The notes: generated by a model not told the origin, from the letters alone. Numbered from the stretch's first letter, positions 28,289 through 38,500 are shown. The stretch is 64,000 nt of DNA from Melioribacteraceae bacterium (GCA_035362835.1 DAOSDY010000005.1:1-64000); one strand, 5' to 3'. Translations and numbers: made by a program.

Positions 28289-28323
28289 TTAACTTCCTCC
28301 TATTATGTACTGTTATTAAATAA

Positions 28324-29160
28324 TTAATGCTCTTGATGATATGCCATCCCGATAAAAAGCGAAGACAGCATTGTAAAAATATATGCCTGAATAAGTGCTA
28401 CCAGTATTTCGAGCAGGAATATGAACAATGCAAACGATATAGATACGGGTACCACGAAATACGTCCTGAGTATGAAAATTAATCCTATAAGAGCCATAAT
28501 AACTATATGACCCGCGGTCATGTTCGCAAAGAGACGAATAGCCAGTGCGAACGGTTTTGTAAACAATCCTAATATTTCCACAACAAACATGATCGGTAGA
28601 AGCCACATCGGAATTCCGTGGGGAATCAGTCCCTTGAAATATCCGAAGAAGCCGTTCTTCATTATTCCGCCGATCTGAATTACCATAAATGAAATTGTTG
28701 CGAGTGTCGCAGTAACAGAAATATTACTTGTAGCTGTTGAACCGTAAGGTATCAGACCTAAAAAGTTACATGTGAGAATAAAGAAGAAGACCGTAAGAAG
28801 ATAAGGCAGGAACTTCTCGAAGCCATGCCCGATAGTCGGTTTTGCTATCTCATCTCTGACAAATATAATAAGAACTTCGAGTAGATTTGTAACTCCTTTA
28901 GGAATCAAGGATTTCCGATACGATTTTTTGGCCGCAATAAATGCTAAAACGAGAAGGAGTACGGCAATCCACATAAATACAACGTGTTTGGTAATGGAGA
29001 GGTCCATACCAAATAGATGGATTTCAGGTAGATGAATAATACCGAAAGGAGTAAGATCCAGTTCACGGGCATCGAGAACATGGTGCATAATCCAGCCGGT
29101 ATCCTGGGCACCGGAAGCTTGTAATGTATCAGCTACTGCAGTTGAATCAGTTGTCCACAT
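28324..29160 (-). CDS. atpB: ATP synthase Fo subunit a
   Basis: Stator channel subunit, 278 residues, with about six membrane helices. The essential Arg lies in LFTKPFALAIRLFANMTAGHIV, and the last helices include LEILVALIQAYIFTMLSSLFI. The amino end carries an extra roughly 60-residue periplasmic stretch (DSTAVADTLQASGAQDTG and on), longer than in E. coli but usual in Chlorobi/Bacteroidota. Lies 21 bases downstream of an AtpI-like gene. Confidence 0.96.
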   Translation of the reverse strand: MWTTDSTAVADTLQASGAQDTGWIMHHVLDARELDLTPFGIIHLPEIHLFGMDLSITKHVVFMWIAVLLLVLAFIAAKKSYRKSLIPKGVTNLLEVLIIFVRDEIAKPTIGHGFEKFLPYLLTVFFFILTCNFLGLIPYGSTATSNISVTATLATISFMVIQIGGIMKNGFFGYFKGLIPHGIPMWLLPIMFVVEILGLFTKPFALAIRLFANMTAGHIVIMALIGLIFILRTYFVVPVSISFALFIFLLEILVALIQAYIFTMLSSLFIGMAYHQEH

Positions 29161-29181
29161 TTAACTTGTTTTTGAGGATTA

Positions 29182-29556
29182 TTAAGGCTTTTCAGCTTTT
29201 TTCCTAAATAAATTAACTTCATATGAAAGAAATAAGATATACCATATGAAGAGTGCAAATATAAACGCATATTTGTCAATATTCAAGAATTTTATCACCA
29301 CAAATACACCTATTAATGTTAGAAGGAGCCTTAAGACCATACCGCCGAGGTTAAATATGAGAAAAGTTTTATTCGGTTTATTCCTCGAAAATTCCCAGAA
29401 AATGAGGAATAGGATAAAATTTAGCGCGACCAGCCCGGCCGAATAAAAGAGAGATCCGGATATTACCGGAGTCAATATTTCAAAATGGGATAATATCAAT
29501 ATCGAAATAATATAGAACAGGAAGACAAGTACCGGGTATTTAGCTTTTTTTATCAA
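29182..29556 (-). CDS. AtpI-like four-helix membrane protein
   Basis: A 124-residue protein with four hydrophobic helices, located between atpZ and atpB where ATP synthase I-chain proteins are usually found. Sequence similarity to AtpI is not obvious by eye, so the call rests mainly on topology and position. I-chain proteins assist c-ring assembly. Its first 17 bases overlap the end of atpZ. A basic C-terminal tail (NLFRKKAEKP) faces the cytoplasm. Confidence 0.6.
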   Translation of the reverse strand: MIKKAKYPVLVFLFYIISILILSHFEILTPVISGSLFYSAGLVALNFILFLIFWEFSRNKPNKTFLIFNLGGMVLRLLLTLIGVFVVIKFLNIDKYAFIFALFIWYILFLSYEVNLFRKKAEKP

Positions 29557-29794
29557 TTTTCTTTTTGTTAAGGTCTAATGTTGTTTTAATGAAGTTATAA
29601 ATTCCGGCGAAACCTCCGAACAAAGAAAAGATAATCATTAATACCGGCTCTGTATTGAATTGTTCATCGAGCCACCGGCCAAGAAAAAACATAAGTATCA
29701 TTGTTGCGGCTAATTGAGTCCCCAGACCCAGGTAAGGTCCAACTTTCCTGTAACTCTCGGAAAACCTGGAAGTATAATCTTTCCTTTCCGTCAC
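29540..29794 (-). CDS. atpZ: AtpZ/AtpI family protein
   Basis: An 84-residue two-helix membrane protein of the AtpZ/AtpI family. The helices are YLGLGTQLAATMILMFFLGRWLDEQF and MIIFSLFGGFAGIYNFIKTTLDL; the phrase GxxxQLAxTxxxxFFLGxWLD is characteristic. AtpZ proteins are accessory factors for Fo assembly, with reported magnesium/calcium-channel activity in one bacterium. It starts six bases downstream of the bactofilin gene. Confidence 0.88.
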   Translation of the reverse strand: MTERKDYTSRFSESYRKVGPYLGLGTQLAATMILMFFLGRWLDEQFNTEPVLMIIFSLFGGFAGIYNFIKTTLDLNKKKIDKKS

Positions 29795-29800
29795 TCACCT

Positions 29801-30157
29801 TTAAGAATTGGAGTTGTTCTGATTCATAGAACTTGTGCCATCGAAGAGAGCACCTTCTTCGATAATCAGAATTTTGGCCATCAGGTCGCCCTGCAAAACC
29901 GATTTAGATTCAAGGCGGAGTTTTTCAGCAACAACTACTTTACCTTCAACTTTCCCGCTCATAGAAATATTGCGGGCTTTTATTTCACCTTTGATCCTTG
30001 AAGAATCTCCAATTGTAAGATTACCGCTAACGGCCACATTACCATTAATAATTCCATCGATTCGGACATTTCCTTCACTCTGCAGGTTACCGTCAATAAT
30101 AACTCCACTGCTGATAATGCTAACATCTTCAGCATGTGTCTCTTTTTTGACTGACAT
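29801..30157 (-). CDS. bactofilin
   Basis: Polymer-forming cytoskeletal protein, 118 residues. The core (about 15-105) is a right-handed beta helix of repeated six-residue turns with hydrophobic-small-hydrophobic pattern: GVIIDGNLQSEGNVRIDGIINGNVAVSGNLTIG and KVVVAEKLRLESKSVLQGDLMAKILIIEEGALF. The short tail is Asn/Ser-rich. Bactofilins form membrane-bound filaments that localise cell-wall enzymes. The gene lies 16 bases after a M23 peptidase gene, a pairing that recurs in bacteria. Confidence 0.93.
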   Translation of the reverse strand: MSVKKETHAEDVSIISSGVIIDGNLQSEGNVRIDGIINGNVAVSGNLTIGDSSRIKGEIKARNISMSGKVEGKVVVAEKLRLESKSVLQGDLMAKILIIEEGALFDGTSSMNQNNSNS

Positions 30158-30173
30158 GTAAAAATCTCCTTAT

Positions 30174-31001
30174 TTAAAAAATTAGTTCTGCCGGATTAAC
30201 CGGTTTTCCTTTCCGCCACATTTCAAAATGAAGGTGCGGCCCGGTAGTGTTTTTACCTGAATTTCCGCTGAGCGCAATTAGTTCGCCCTGCCGAACAAAA
30301 TCCCTCGTTTTTTTTATCAAGGTTGAACAATGCTTATAAACAGTAATATAATTTTTATCATGACTGATTATTATCATAAAACCGTCTTCGTATGTATAGT
30401 CCGAAAAAATAACCAGTCCACCGGCAGACGCGAATACCGGCGACCCGGTTGGGACACCAAAGTCGATACCGAGGTGTCCGGCTTCCGCATTAAAATTCTG
30501 AATTACAATACCGCTAACGGGCTCAAGGAATATAAGATTGGTGTCCGATTGAAAGAGCTGGCTAAAAAGATCTTTAACAACCGAAAAAATATTTCCGCCG
30601 ATCTGAAGTTTTTTATTTATTCTTGTTTTCAGTGTATCGTAAAGGGGATCATCGGCAGCAATTGAATCTTTTCCGGCAAGCCGGAGAGCATATTTCATTT
30701 TCTCGTTTGTGCTTGCAATTGATTGCAATTGAGAGGTTAGGAACTCAACTTTGGACTGAAGCTCAACAATTTTCTCCCTCTGGAGTTTTAATTCCTGGTT
30801 ATCGAGTACAAAAATAAAATCCTTTAGAGGAGTAACTGACAGTATGAAGATCAAAATAAGCCAGGCAACAAGAGTATATATTGATAAATAAGCTACAGTC
30901 TTGCGCAGACTGAATTTATAGCTTTTAGTAGCAGCATCAGGATAATTAGGAGTAATATAAAAGGACGTCTTCTTAAGAAAATCCCATTTAAACCATTTCA
31001 T
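30174..31001 (-). CDS. membrane-anchored M23 (LytM) peptidoglycan peptidase
   Basis: Zinc endopeptidase predicted to cut peptidoglycan cross-links, 275 residues. One membrane helix near 35-57 (LSIYTLVAWLILIFILSVTP), a coiled-coil region (about 65-110, LKLQREKIVELQSKVEFLTSQLQ) and a C-terminal peptidase. Zinc and catalytic residues are present in GHLGIDFGVP (HxxxD) and GPHLHFEMWRKG (HxH). It resembles LmdC and Csd-type enzymes that work with bactofilins, whose gene follows directly. Likely role: local wall remodelling for cell shape. Confidence 0.92.
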   Translation of the reverse strand: MKWFKWDFLKKTSFYITPNYPDAATKSYKFSLRKTVAYLSIYTLVAWLILIFILSVTPLKDFIFVLDNQELKLQREKIVELQSKVEFLTSQLQSIASTNEKMKYALRLAGKDSIAADDPLYDTLKTRINKKLQIGGNIFSVVKDLFSQLFQSDTNLIFLEPVSGIVIQNFNAEAGHLGIDFGVPTGSPVFASAGGLVIFSDYTYEDGFMIIISHDKNYITVYKHCSTLIKKTRDFVRQGELIALSGNSGKNTTGPHLHFEMWRKGKPVNPAELIF

Positions 31002-31043
31002 ATCAATTCCTATAAAGGGAATGTAAATATATAAATTTGAGTT

Positions 31044-32072
31044 CTATTTTTCCTTAACCATTATAAGGCGCAGCGATTCCTGGAGAACAGATTCGGGTTT
31101 AAGGCGATATCCGCATTCGAATGATTTAATCGGGCAGTTATTACGGCCGTGGATTCCGCATGGCTTGCAATCGAGTCCGTCTACCGACAGAAACGAACTC
31201 CGACTATTATACGGATAAAAGCCGAAGCCCGGAATAGTTGAACAGTAGAGAGTAAGAACCGGAATGCCAGCAATCATGCCCATATGTGCGGGCGCACTGT
31301 CGTTACTTATTAGAAGTCCGCAGTACTTAAGCGCCTCAACAGATTCAATAACAGTGAAGCTTCCGGCAAGGTTGATGGAAAAGTTTCCGATATAATTATG
31401 GAGGCGTTCGCATAAATCGAAATCACTTTTGCTTCCCAAGAAGAGAATAAAGAAATTCTTTTCTGCGAGCATACGGGAAAGCTGCAGATAATACTCCTCC
31501 GGATATTTTTTTGTATTCCAGACAGAACCAGGCGCAATTGCAATAAACCGAGAAGAAGATATGTTCAAAACATTTTTAATTTTTTCTTTTACGGCGCCGG
31601 GAATATTTATTAACGGCGGTATCCGCCAATCATTACGCTGCGTATCGATTCCGACTAACTGAAGGTTCCGCTCAACTTCATGAGCAGTCTTATCATACTT
31701 TATCAGTTTTTTATATGAATATGCGAATGATGAGTTATCAAACCCGAACGAGAGGCCGGCATTGAGAATCATAACGATTAGTGAAGTCCTGAATGACCTG
31801 TGCGGCGAATAAATTCTGTTGTAATTGTTCGCCTTAAGATGTTTTGCAAATTTAATCAGGTTAAGAAACGATTTTTGAGATCCTCTTTTATCGTAGCTGT
31901 AAACACGGTTTACAAACAGTGAGTGTTCAAAGACCTCTCTTGTTGAAGGTATAGAGACAACATCAATTTCCGAAACGGGAAAAAGTTCTTTCAGCTTTTG
32001 AATCATGGGCAGGGTCAGGATAGCATCACCCAGGAAGGCGGTTTGAATAACAAGTATCTTCTCATTTTTCAT
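31044..32072 (-). CDS. glycosyltransferase family 9 (heptosyltransferase-like)
   Basis: GT9 enzyme, likely adding heptose or another sugar from an ADP-sugar to the lipopolysaccharide core. Preferred start is ATG at 32072, with a GGAAG site nine bases before it; this gives 342 residues, and a TTG nine codons earlier is less likely. Motifs: ILVIQTAFLGDAILTLPMI near the start and GLLISNDSAPAHMGMIAGIPVLTLY (donor site, about 255-280). The C-terminal CKPCGIHGRNNCPIKSFECG is Cys-rich, as common in the family. Start overlaps the acyltransferase stop by one base. Confidence 0.88.
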   Translation of the reverse strand: MKNEKILVIQTAFLGDAILTLPMIQKLKELFPVSEIDVVSIPSTREVFEHSLFVNRVYSYDKRGSQKSFLNLIKFAKHLKANNYNRIYSPHRSFRTSLIVMILNAGLSFGFDNSSFAYSYKKLIKYDKTAHEVERNLQLVGIDTQRNDWRIPPLINIPGAVKEKIKNVLNISSSRFIAIAPGSVWNTKKYPEEYYLQLSRMLAEKNFFILFLGSKSDFDLCERLHNYIGNFSINLAGSFTVIESVEALKYCGLLISNDSAPAHMGMIAGIPVLTLYCSTIPGFGFYPYNSRSSFLSVDGLDCKPCGIHGRNNCPIKSFECGYRLKPESVLQESLRLIMVKEK

Positions 32073-32950
32073 CAATACTTCCAGAGTTTGTGCATCCAAA
32101 AATACTGTTCGGGAGACCGGGTTACAATTCTTTCAAGGTAATCAATATACCGTTGTGTAAGGATTGCAATCTTCTCTTCGTTATTTTCTGGAATGCCGGA
32201 GAAATCGAGTTCTTCAACGTGAAGATTATATTTAAGATTATTCTGCCGTTCAATAATGCACATCAGTACCGCGGCTCCCGTCCTGTCTGCTATTGAAGCT
32301 GCGCCTGTATACAATGCGGTCTGGCGGTTGAAAAACCTGAAACGGGGCCCATCCTTATGCCCTCTCTGATCGCCCGCAATAAGAACAGCCTCCCCGTTCT
32401 TCAATGCCTGATAGATCGATTTAACAGAGACTCCAATCGGAATAACTTTGGTATTGGCAACATGCCGTGTCTCTTCGAGCCATTTGGTGACATAGGGATT
32501 TCTCTGAGGTTTAACGAGGACATTAAAACTACCCGCTATTTTAGCAGCAATAGAGGAAACAATAAATTCCCAGTTACCGAAATGACCGGTAAGTAGGATT
32601 ACCCCCTTGCCTTCTTCCATCTTTTCCTGAATCAGTTTTATCTTATCACATTCAACCTGGTTCTTAATAATATCTGTTGAGAGATGGGGCATAAGCATCA
32701 GTTCAAAAAAAGTAATGGTAATATTCTGGTAATTTTTTCTGGTAATAGATCTGATTTCGGAGCTGGATTTTTGCGGAAACGCATTCGAAAGATTCGAGAT
32801 TGCAGTTGATCTTCTGATAGGGATAAAGTAATAAATGAACACGCCGATTATTCTGGCAAACCGGCGTGTTCTTTCAAGTCCAAGCTTCTTCAACAACCGT
32901 GTAAGATTGCTGAAGAGGAAAAACTCGATCTTATTTTTATCGATTTTCAA
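32072..32950 (-). CDS. LpxL-like lipid A acyltransferase
   Basis: Lysophospholipid acyltransferase of the LpxL/HtrB family, 292 residues. An N-terminal hydrophobic stretch (FARIIGVFIYYFIPIRRS) anchors it to the inner membrane. The HX4(D/E) motif appears as HFGNWE (near residue 122), followed by VLVKPQRNPYVTKWLEETR and DQRGHKDGPRFRFFNR, which correspond to conserved LpxL blocks. It would add a secondary acyl chain to lipid A. Adjacent to the GT9 gene with a one-base overlap and four bases from the GWxTD gene. Confidence 0.9.
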   Translation of the reverse strand: MKIDKNKIEFFLFSNLTRLLKKLGLERTRRFARIIGVFIYYFIPIRRSTAISNLSNAFPQKSSSEIRSITRKNYQNITITFFELMLMPHLSTDIIKNQVECDKIKLIQEKMEEGKGVILLTGHFGNWEFIVSSIAAKIAGSFNVLVKPQRNPYVTKWLEETRHVANTKVIPIGVSVKSIYQALKNGEAVLIAGDQRGHKDGPRFRFFNRQTALYTGAASIADRTGAAVLMCIIERQNNLKYNLHVEELDFSGIPENNEEKIAILTQRYIDYLERIVTRSPEQYFWMHKLWKY

Positions 32951-32953
32951 TTT

Positions 32954-34327
32954 TTATAGTGTGCTGATTCTTCGCATCCAGTTATCGTCTCTATATTCTC
33001 CCCTCATGTTAGAATGAAGCAACTCATAATTTCCGAATCCGGTTAAATCACCGAAAATAAAATTAACACCTCCTTCAAGATCACCGTAGAACCAGATCTC
33101 ATGAGGTTTAAGATTCGGCTCACTCGGGAAATAATCCCTTTGGTCCGGCTCACCGTACAATAAATAAACACGACCTCTTTCGCTCAGATGGCCCACTTTA
33201 TATTTTGAGGAAAAATTAAGGTTAACATATTCAAGTCTTTTCATATACTCCATTTTATACTCATTCTGCGGAGTATTGAAGTCGGTGTCCCTGTTTTTCC
33301 AAAATTTGAACAGGAAATCCCTCTTAATATTCAATGAATCGATCAGCTTGTATTGATTTAATTCAGCCTGAGTCGCAATAAAACGGACCTGCTCAAACAT
33401 CTTATCGCATTCTTCATTAGTCATAAGTGCAAACTCGCTTCCGATAAAACTTCCGCTAACAAGCTGACCCTGGTTCGGTGCAGCAACACCGGGATTATAA
33501 TGGAAGAATTTTTTTGTAGAAACAAAAGCATGCTTTGTAGCGTTATCAACAAGACTGATTTCAAGACTGTATGAATCGGTCGGCAGTTTCGATAAATTGA
33601 TCAACCCATAATCGACAATAGAATTAGGGCTCTGTGCAACTTTTTTATCCGACTTATAAACTGAATTTCCCGAACTATTGAACACCTGTTTAGAAAGTGT
33701 AAAGTCCGCTGAATTATCCTCCAATAAAAGGTCATAGAGTTCGGTATAATAGAAAAGTACAGGCGCTTTATCAGAATAGACCATGGAAGGATTCGGTACA
33801 ACCTCCAGAGAATTTTTATAGAAGAGAGAGAGAGGATCTGCATCAAACTTTTTAATATTAGCGGATAATTCAATATCGCTTATAGAGAATTTTTTTGAAG
33901 TGTAAGGGCGGACAATAATCTTTTCATTAATAATTTTCTGAAGATTCTGATTATTGGCGTCATAGGCCTTAACAAGAAGGGAGTAATCGCCTTCAGGGAC
34001 CTGGAATCCGAAAACTCCGACAAGGTTTTTAGCAATTCCGGCTTCGGCATCAATTACGTTCTGAATCCGCCAGCTTTTATTAATATAGAATGTATCGGCG
34101 GCAAGATCTTTCATTTCGATATGAACGATTGCTTCGAGTGAATTACCGGACTGCGAGGCAGAGGTAGTCATAAACTCCGGATTCAAATCGTAATAAAATT
34201 CCAGGTAGACTGATTTTGAATCGTACTTGAATTTAGCGTAGTCGAATTCGAATCTCAGTTCATTCTGTGAACGAATAACTGATCCGAATAATAAAACAGA
34301 GAGAATAATTAAAGATATTTTTTTCAT
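32954..34327 (-). CDS. GWxTD-domain secreted protein
   Basis: A secreted protein with the C-terminal GWxTD domain found in Bacteroidota-group phyla; function unknown. Start ATG at 34327 has GGAGT upstream and gives a signal peptide ISLIILSVLLFGSVIRSQ; a TTG five codons earlier is less likely. Mature length is about 440. The domain covers about 310-450 and includes FLFKFWKNRDTDFNTPQNEYKMEYMKRLEYVNLNF and GRVYLLYGEPDQRDYFPSEPNLKPHEIWFY. The middle resembles beta-sandwich repeats. It heads the long minus-strand block. Confidence 0.88.
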   Translation of the reverse strand: MKKISLIILSVLLFGSVIRSQNELRFEFDYAKFKYDSKSVYLEFYYDLNPEFMTTSASQSGNSLEAIVHIEMKDLAADTFYINKSWRIQNVIDAEAGIAKNLVGVFGFQVPEGDYSLLVKAYDANNQNLQKIINEKIIVRPYTSKKFSISDIELSANIKKFDADPLSLFYKNSLEVVPNPSMVYSDKAPVLFYYTELYDLLLEDNSADFTLSKQVFNSSGNSVYKSDKKVAQSPNSIVDYGLINLSKLPTDSYSLEISLVDNATKHAFVSTKKFFHYNPGVAAPNQGQLVSGSFIGSEFALMTNEECDKMFEQVRFIATQAELNQYKLIDSLNIKRDFLFKFWKNRDTDFNTPQNEYKMEYMKRLEYVNLNFSSKYKVGHLSERGRVYLLYGEPDQRDYFPSEPNLKPHEIWFYGDLEGGVNFIFGDLTGFGNYELLHSNMRGEYRDDNWMRRISTL

Positions 34328-34433
34328 TCTAATACTCCGCAAGTTTACTATTGCAGCCGGTTAAATAAATAATAAAAGCTTATTAATCAATCCATAAAGA
34401 TGGTACGAAAAGATATAAAAGACCTTTTTAAAA

Positions 34434-34470
34434 TAAAAAAACCCGAGCACCTAAAATAGATGCTCAGGTT
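34434..34470 (-). terminator. rho-independent terminator of the TonB receptor operon
   Basis: On the minus strand ACCTGAGCA (34462-34470) pairs with TGCTCGGGT (34441-34449), one G-U pair, and is followed by a run of seven T. It lies 19 bases past the stop of the PorV-like gene, closing the 41907-34489 operon. Confidence 0.92.
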
Positions 34471-34488
34471 TTTAAAGTTAACTACAAA

Positions 34489-35514
34489 TTACAATCCAAG
34501 CTGAATTGTAAATACATGGTTATCATCGAAGAACTGGGTCTGTCTGAAAGCATAATCGAACTTAAGCTGAGTTCCGCCCAGATCGTACTTAATGCCAAGA
34601 CCGGCTGTAAGACCGTAGATATTGGCATCGTCGTTTTCGAGTTCAGGCAGGAACATATATCCGCCGCGTACGAAGAACATGTCGTTAAGACCATATTCCA
34701 TACCTAATCTAACTTCGTCGCCGTAGTAGTTAGCATTCTGGTATGTACCGCTAAGCTGCAGATAATTGGAAGCATTGAAGTTTAGATTATAGCTCATACC
34801 GATTTCGAGAAGAGAAGGAAGTTCGAAAGCCATAGCTTCGCGTTTGTAAGCAGCTTCTCCTCTTTCCAGAGTTGAAGGAGTAGCATTGATATACAAACCG
34901 GAGCCGTCGTACTTCATCTGAGGGCCGAAATTCTTAAGAGCCATAGCAAGACCGAGACCATCGACGTTAGCGAGGTTTCTGTAAGTAATACCGATATCGA
35001 ATCCGACAGCATTAGCGCTTACCAATCCAAGTTTTTCGGTGATATAATTCATAGTAACACCAACAGCAATTCTATCACTTAACAGTCTGGAAAATGTAAC
35101 GCCGAGAGTAAGGAAAGTCGGCTGAAAAGTCTGGCCGTTTCCATCCGGATTTTCAACGGTAGTAACGTTGATCGCGTCGATAGCAAGGGATTTCAAGCTG
35201 AAAGCGAGAGCACCGAAGCCATCGATATTTGTAGAAACACCAACGTATGTAACTCCGATATCAGCGATGTATGACATATGGGAGAACAATACATTTGTAC
35301 CCTGATCGTAAGAAAGGTTAGCTGGATTCCAATAAACGGATTCTAAACCGGAAGTACCTGAGATAGAAGATCCACTCATTGCAATACCGCGGGCACCAAC
35401 GGGAATCAGAAGCTGAGAAGCAGCTCCCGTTCCGTTTCTTACACCGCCGCCCGCATAGATAGCACTTGCAGCAAGAGCTAAGATTATAAATATTCTTAAA
35501 TATATATTTTTCAT
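34489..35514 (-). CDS. PorV/PorQ family outer-membrane protein
   Basis: Predicted FadL-like beta barrel of the PorV/PorQ family, 341 residues from ATG 35514. The upstream ATG at 35529 lies in the GGGAGAAG ribosome site and is rejected. After the signal peptide, the mature protein has GTGAASQLLIPVGARGIAMSGSSISG and VYWNPANLSYDQGTNVLFSHMSYI, both typical of PorV relatives. It ends with IQLGL. PorV carries proteins to the type IX secretion attachment complex; several copies exist in Ignavibacteria-type genomes. It follows a sorted-protein gene 18 bases away and probably works with it. Confidence 0.85.
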   Translation of the reverse strand: MKNIYLRIFIILALAASAIYAGGGVRNGTGAASQLLIPVGARGIAMSGSSISGTSGLESVYWNPANLSYDQGTNVLFSHMSYIADIGVTYVGVSTNIDGFGALAFSLKSLAIDAINVTTVENPDGNGQTFQPTFLTLGVTFSRLLSDRIAVGVTMNYITEKLGLVSANAVGFDIGITYRNLANVDGLGLAMALKNFGPQMKYDGSGLYINATPSTLERGEAAYKREAMAFELPSLLEIGMSYNLNFNASNYLQLSGTYQNANYYGDEVRLGMEYGLNDMFFVRGGYMFLPELENDDANIYGLTAGLGIKYDLGGTQLKFDYAFRQTQFFDDNHVFTIQLGL

Positions 35515-35532
35515 TTTTTCTTCTCCCATCTA

Positions 35533-38500
35533 TTAATAGTGATCAAGAATCTGTTGTTCTTGAATGACAGCCAGTTTTATTACCTTCGTTTTGCCTAACT
35601 CAGGCATATCCACATAGACAATGTATAAACCACTTGCAACCGGGAAATCGCTTTCGTTTAACAGATCCCATGTCATGAACTGGCTTGGAGAATTTTTCTC
35701 GATCGTACGAACCAACTGACCGGCTAAGTTGAAGATACGGAGAGTAGCTTTTTCCGGTAAGTGGCTGAATGTAACGAATCGCTGATATTTATTTATTTCG
35801 CGAGGGTTAACACCATAGTATGGGTTCGGGAATACGTTGATCTTTTCAACTTCTTCCTTGGCAGCTTCAACGTTACCTTTAACAACCTTAGGAGTTGTGA
35901 ACGTAAATACGTCGTTTAACTGATTCGGCTTTGTTGTAGAGATCTTGATGATTGTACCCTGTTCCGGTGCTTTCTTTTCAGCAGGAAGAGTAGCAACCTG
36001 GGATGCATCGATCAAGTTGAAACCGACGAATACCAATCTCATCATACCAGGATAGGAACCCCAAACGTCATCATAGTAAGCCCAGAGAACATCCGCTGAT
36101 GCACCAGCCGGGTTGGCTTTATGTTTAGCAAGGAGATTATTATATCCTACTTTGCCAGGTGTCTTATCAAGAGGAATAAGGAAATAAATAGCGTCTGTCT
36201 GAGGATCGTTTGTACCGCCCGACTGAACGTTATCAACAGCCTGAACCTGGAAAATACCGTCGCCGTCATCAAGAACCCATGCCATACACATAAAGTCATC
36301 TGCTGTTGATGCAGTGCCTCTTGTATTCCAGATTTCAAACGGAACCTGCATAAATCCGCCAGTTGTCCAGTTCAGGAAGGCCTCGCTACCGGTCGCGGTA
36401 AATCTGAATTCAAAGTCATCAGGAACTAAAGCAGCAACACCGCTAGGAGTAGAACCGAAACCGCCGGTGTATTGAGTTACTCTGCCAACCCAGTATGAGT
36501 AAGCATAATCAGTGCCGCCGTTAGATCCGAGGACCCAAACAGCGCCGCTCTTCTGCTGACCGGCACCAGCGTTTGGCCAGCGTCCGCCCAATGATTCAGT
36601 CCAGTTAACAGAAACACTTGCAGGAGGATTAAGAGGACCGTTAGCATTTGCAAGAACTTCAAAGTTCTTGAAGTCATTCGGAGCGCCGGATACTTTTACC
36701 TGAACACCGTCAACAAACGGAGATGTCGGGCTTGCGCTCTGATCTGTAACATTAGTAACAGGAGTTGTATTCTTTGTTGTATTCTTGAGGTTCCAAACCA
36801 TCTGGTTATTAACCTTAGCGAAACTTACCTGGTATGTATCGCCGGTAAGTTTTGCAGGGTCGTATACTGTGGCTTTAACAGAACCGTCGCTTGTTCCGGT
36901 AGTATGGGTAGCAGTAATAACCTGGCCGGTTGTGCCTTCATAAATGGTTCCCGGATTCGGCTGATGCGGAGTAGCAACAATTCTTGCCGATAAGGTTTCG
37001 AGAACGTTCGGAACAGCATTAGGATCAGGATTTACGGAGTAGGCAGAAACTACAAAGTAGTATTCAGTACCGTTAGCCAATGGAATACCATCGCGAATCA
37101 TGTCCTTTGTAATTGTAATAGATCTCTGAATACCTTCGTTCCTTCCGAACTTGGTAACAGATCTTGTTACGTTATTTGTATTAGCATCGAATGTTAAGCT
37201 TTCTACGTTTCCGATAAGGTTATTAAGATCGTATGTTGCAACAACTTTAGCTTCGTTGAGCTGAGCATTCAGACGCGGAAGCTGATAAACTACATAACCT
37301 TCGAATTTGTAACCTAACTGGTCGTGGCTTTCAATCTGGGCAACGCGTGCCTGATCTTCACCCCAGGAGATAACGAGCTGCTGATCGAACTCGGATGCTT
37401 TACCGATCTTGGTAACTTCATCGAGAGGAACTATAGGAGCAGCAGGAGGATTAGGAACCTGGAAGAAGTTATTGTATGCCTGCTGAACCTGCAAATCCTG
37501 ATATTTCAAGAGAGCAACAGCGCCGAGACGTGTTACAGGAGCAACACCGCCTGCAGCGAGCTGACCAACTACGACTTCCTGAGTATCGCCGGCGGCCATT
37601 GTAAATGGACCAGCTACCAGACCGATACGTCTATCCTGTTTCGGGAATAAGATACCATCGATCCATCCTGTACCTGCAACCGGATCGCCGGGCGCAAAAT
37701 ACTTGGAGGTTTTTCCGGTAAGAGGATCGATAAAAGGAGTACCTAACGTAGCGTTTTTACCTTCGAACAGGTTACGGAAACGGAGAGCTCCGTTTGCATA
37801 GTTTCCTAAGGTCGGGTCACTCCAGTTTGCAACGCTTTGAGTAAAGAGGAAGAAAGCAGATGCGCCTAAATTGACATAACCGGTTTTAATTTTATTCTTG
37901 AAAATTGCATGGTCGCCTGGATTACCGGGAACGATTGGTCCCTGCAAAAAGTCGAATCCTGAAGAAGGAATATTCGAACCGTAGGATGGATCGGAATCGT
38001 CACCGTTATAAATGTAACCAAGGCTTAATACAGTATCAACGCCTGCAAAGTCGTCGCCTGCATCTCCGCCGAGATCAGGATCGGACCACATACAAACGTA
38101 GAAATCTGTAAATGTTTTGTTTGTTTTATTGATGATCATGTATTTTCTGAATAATGCATCACCAAGAGCATTCTGCTGATTATAACCAAAGATGGTAGCC
38201 TGCATTTCAATACCGAATCCTTTGGATCCGTATAATTTTTGAGCCTGCGTATCATCAACGTCGTTGGCAACAAACCAGATAGTCTGGTCTGCGCCCGGAA
38301 CGCCGGGTATATCAACAGCGGGTTCATATGTTCCGTTTCCATTTACATCTTTATATGGAGCGCCATACTGAGCCGGCCATTCCTGCCAGTCTTTATCGTA
38401 CTGAGCATAAATAGCTGCCTGGGTTTTTCCTTCATCAAGGATTTCTTTGCTATAATCTGCCTGCGGATCTTTATAATCCGGACGTACTCTATATATTCTT

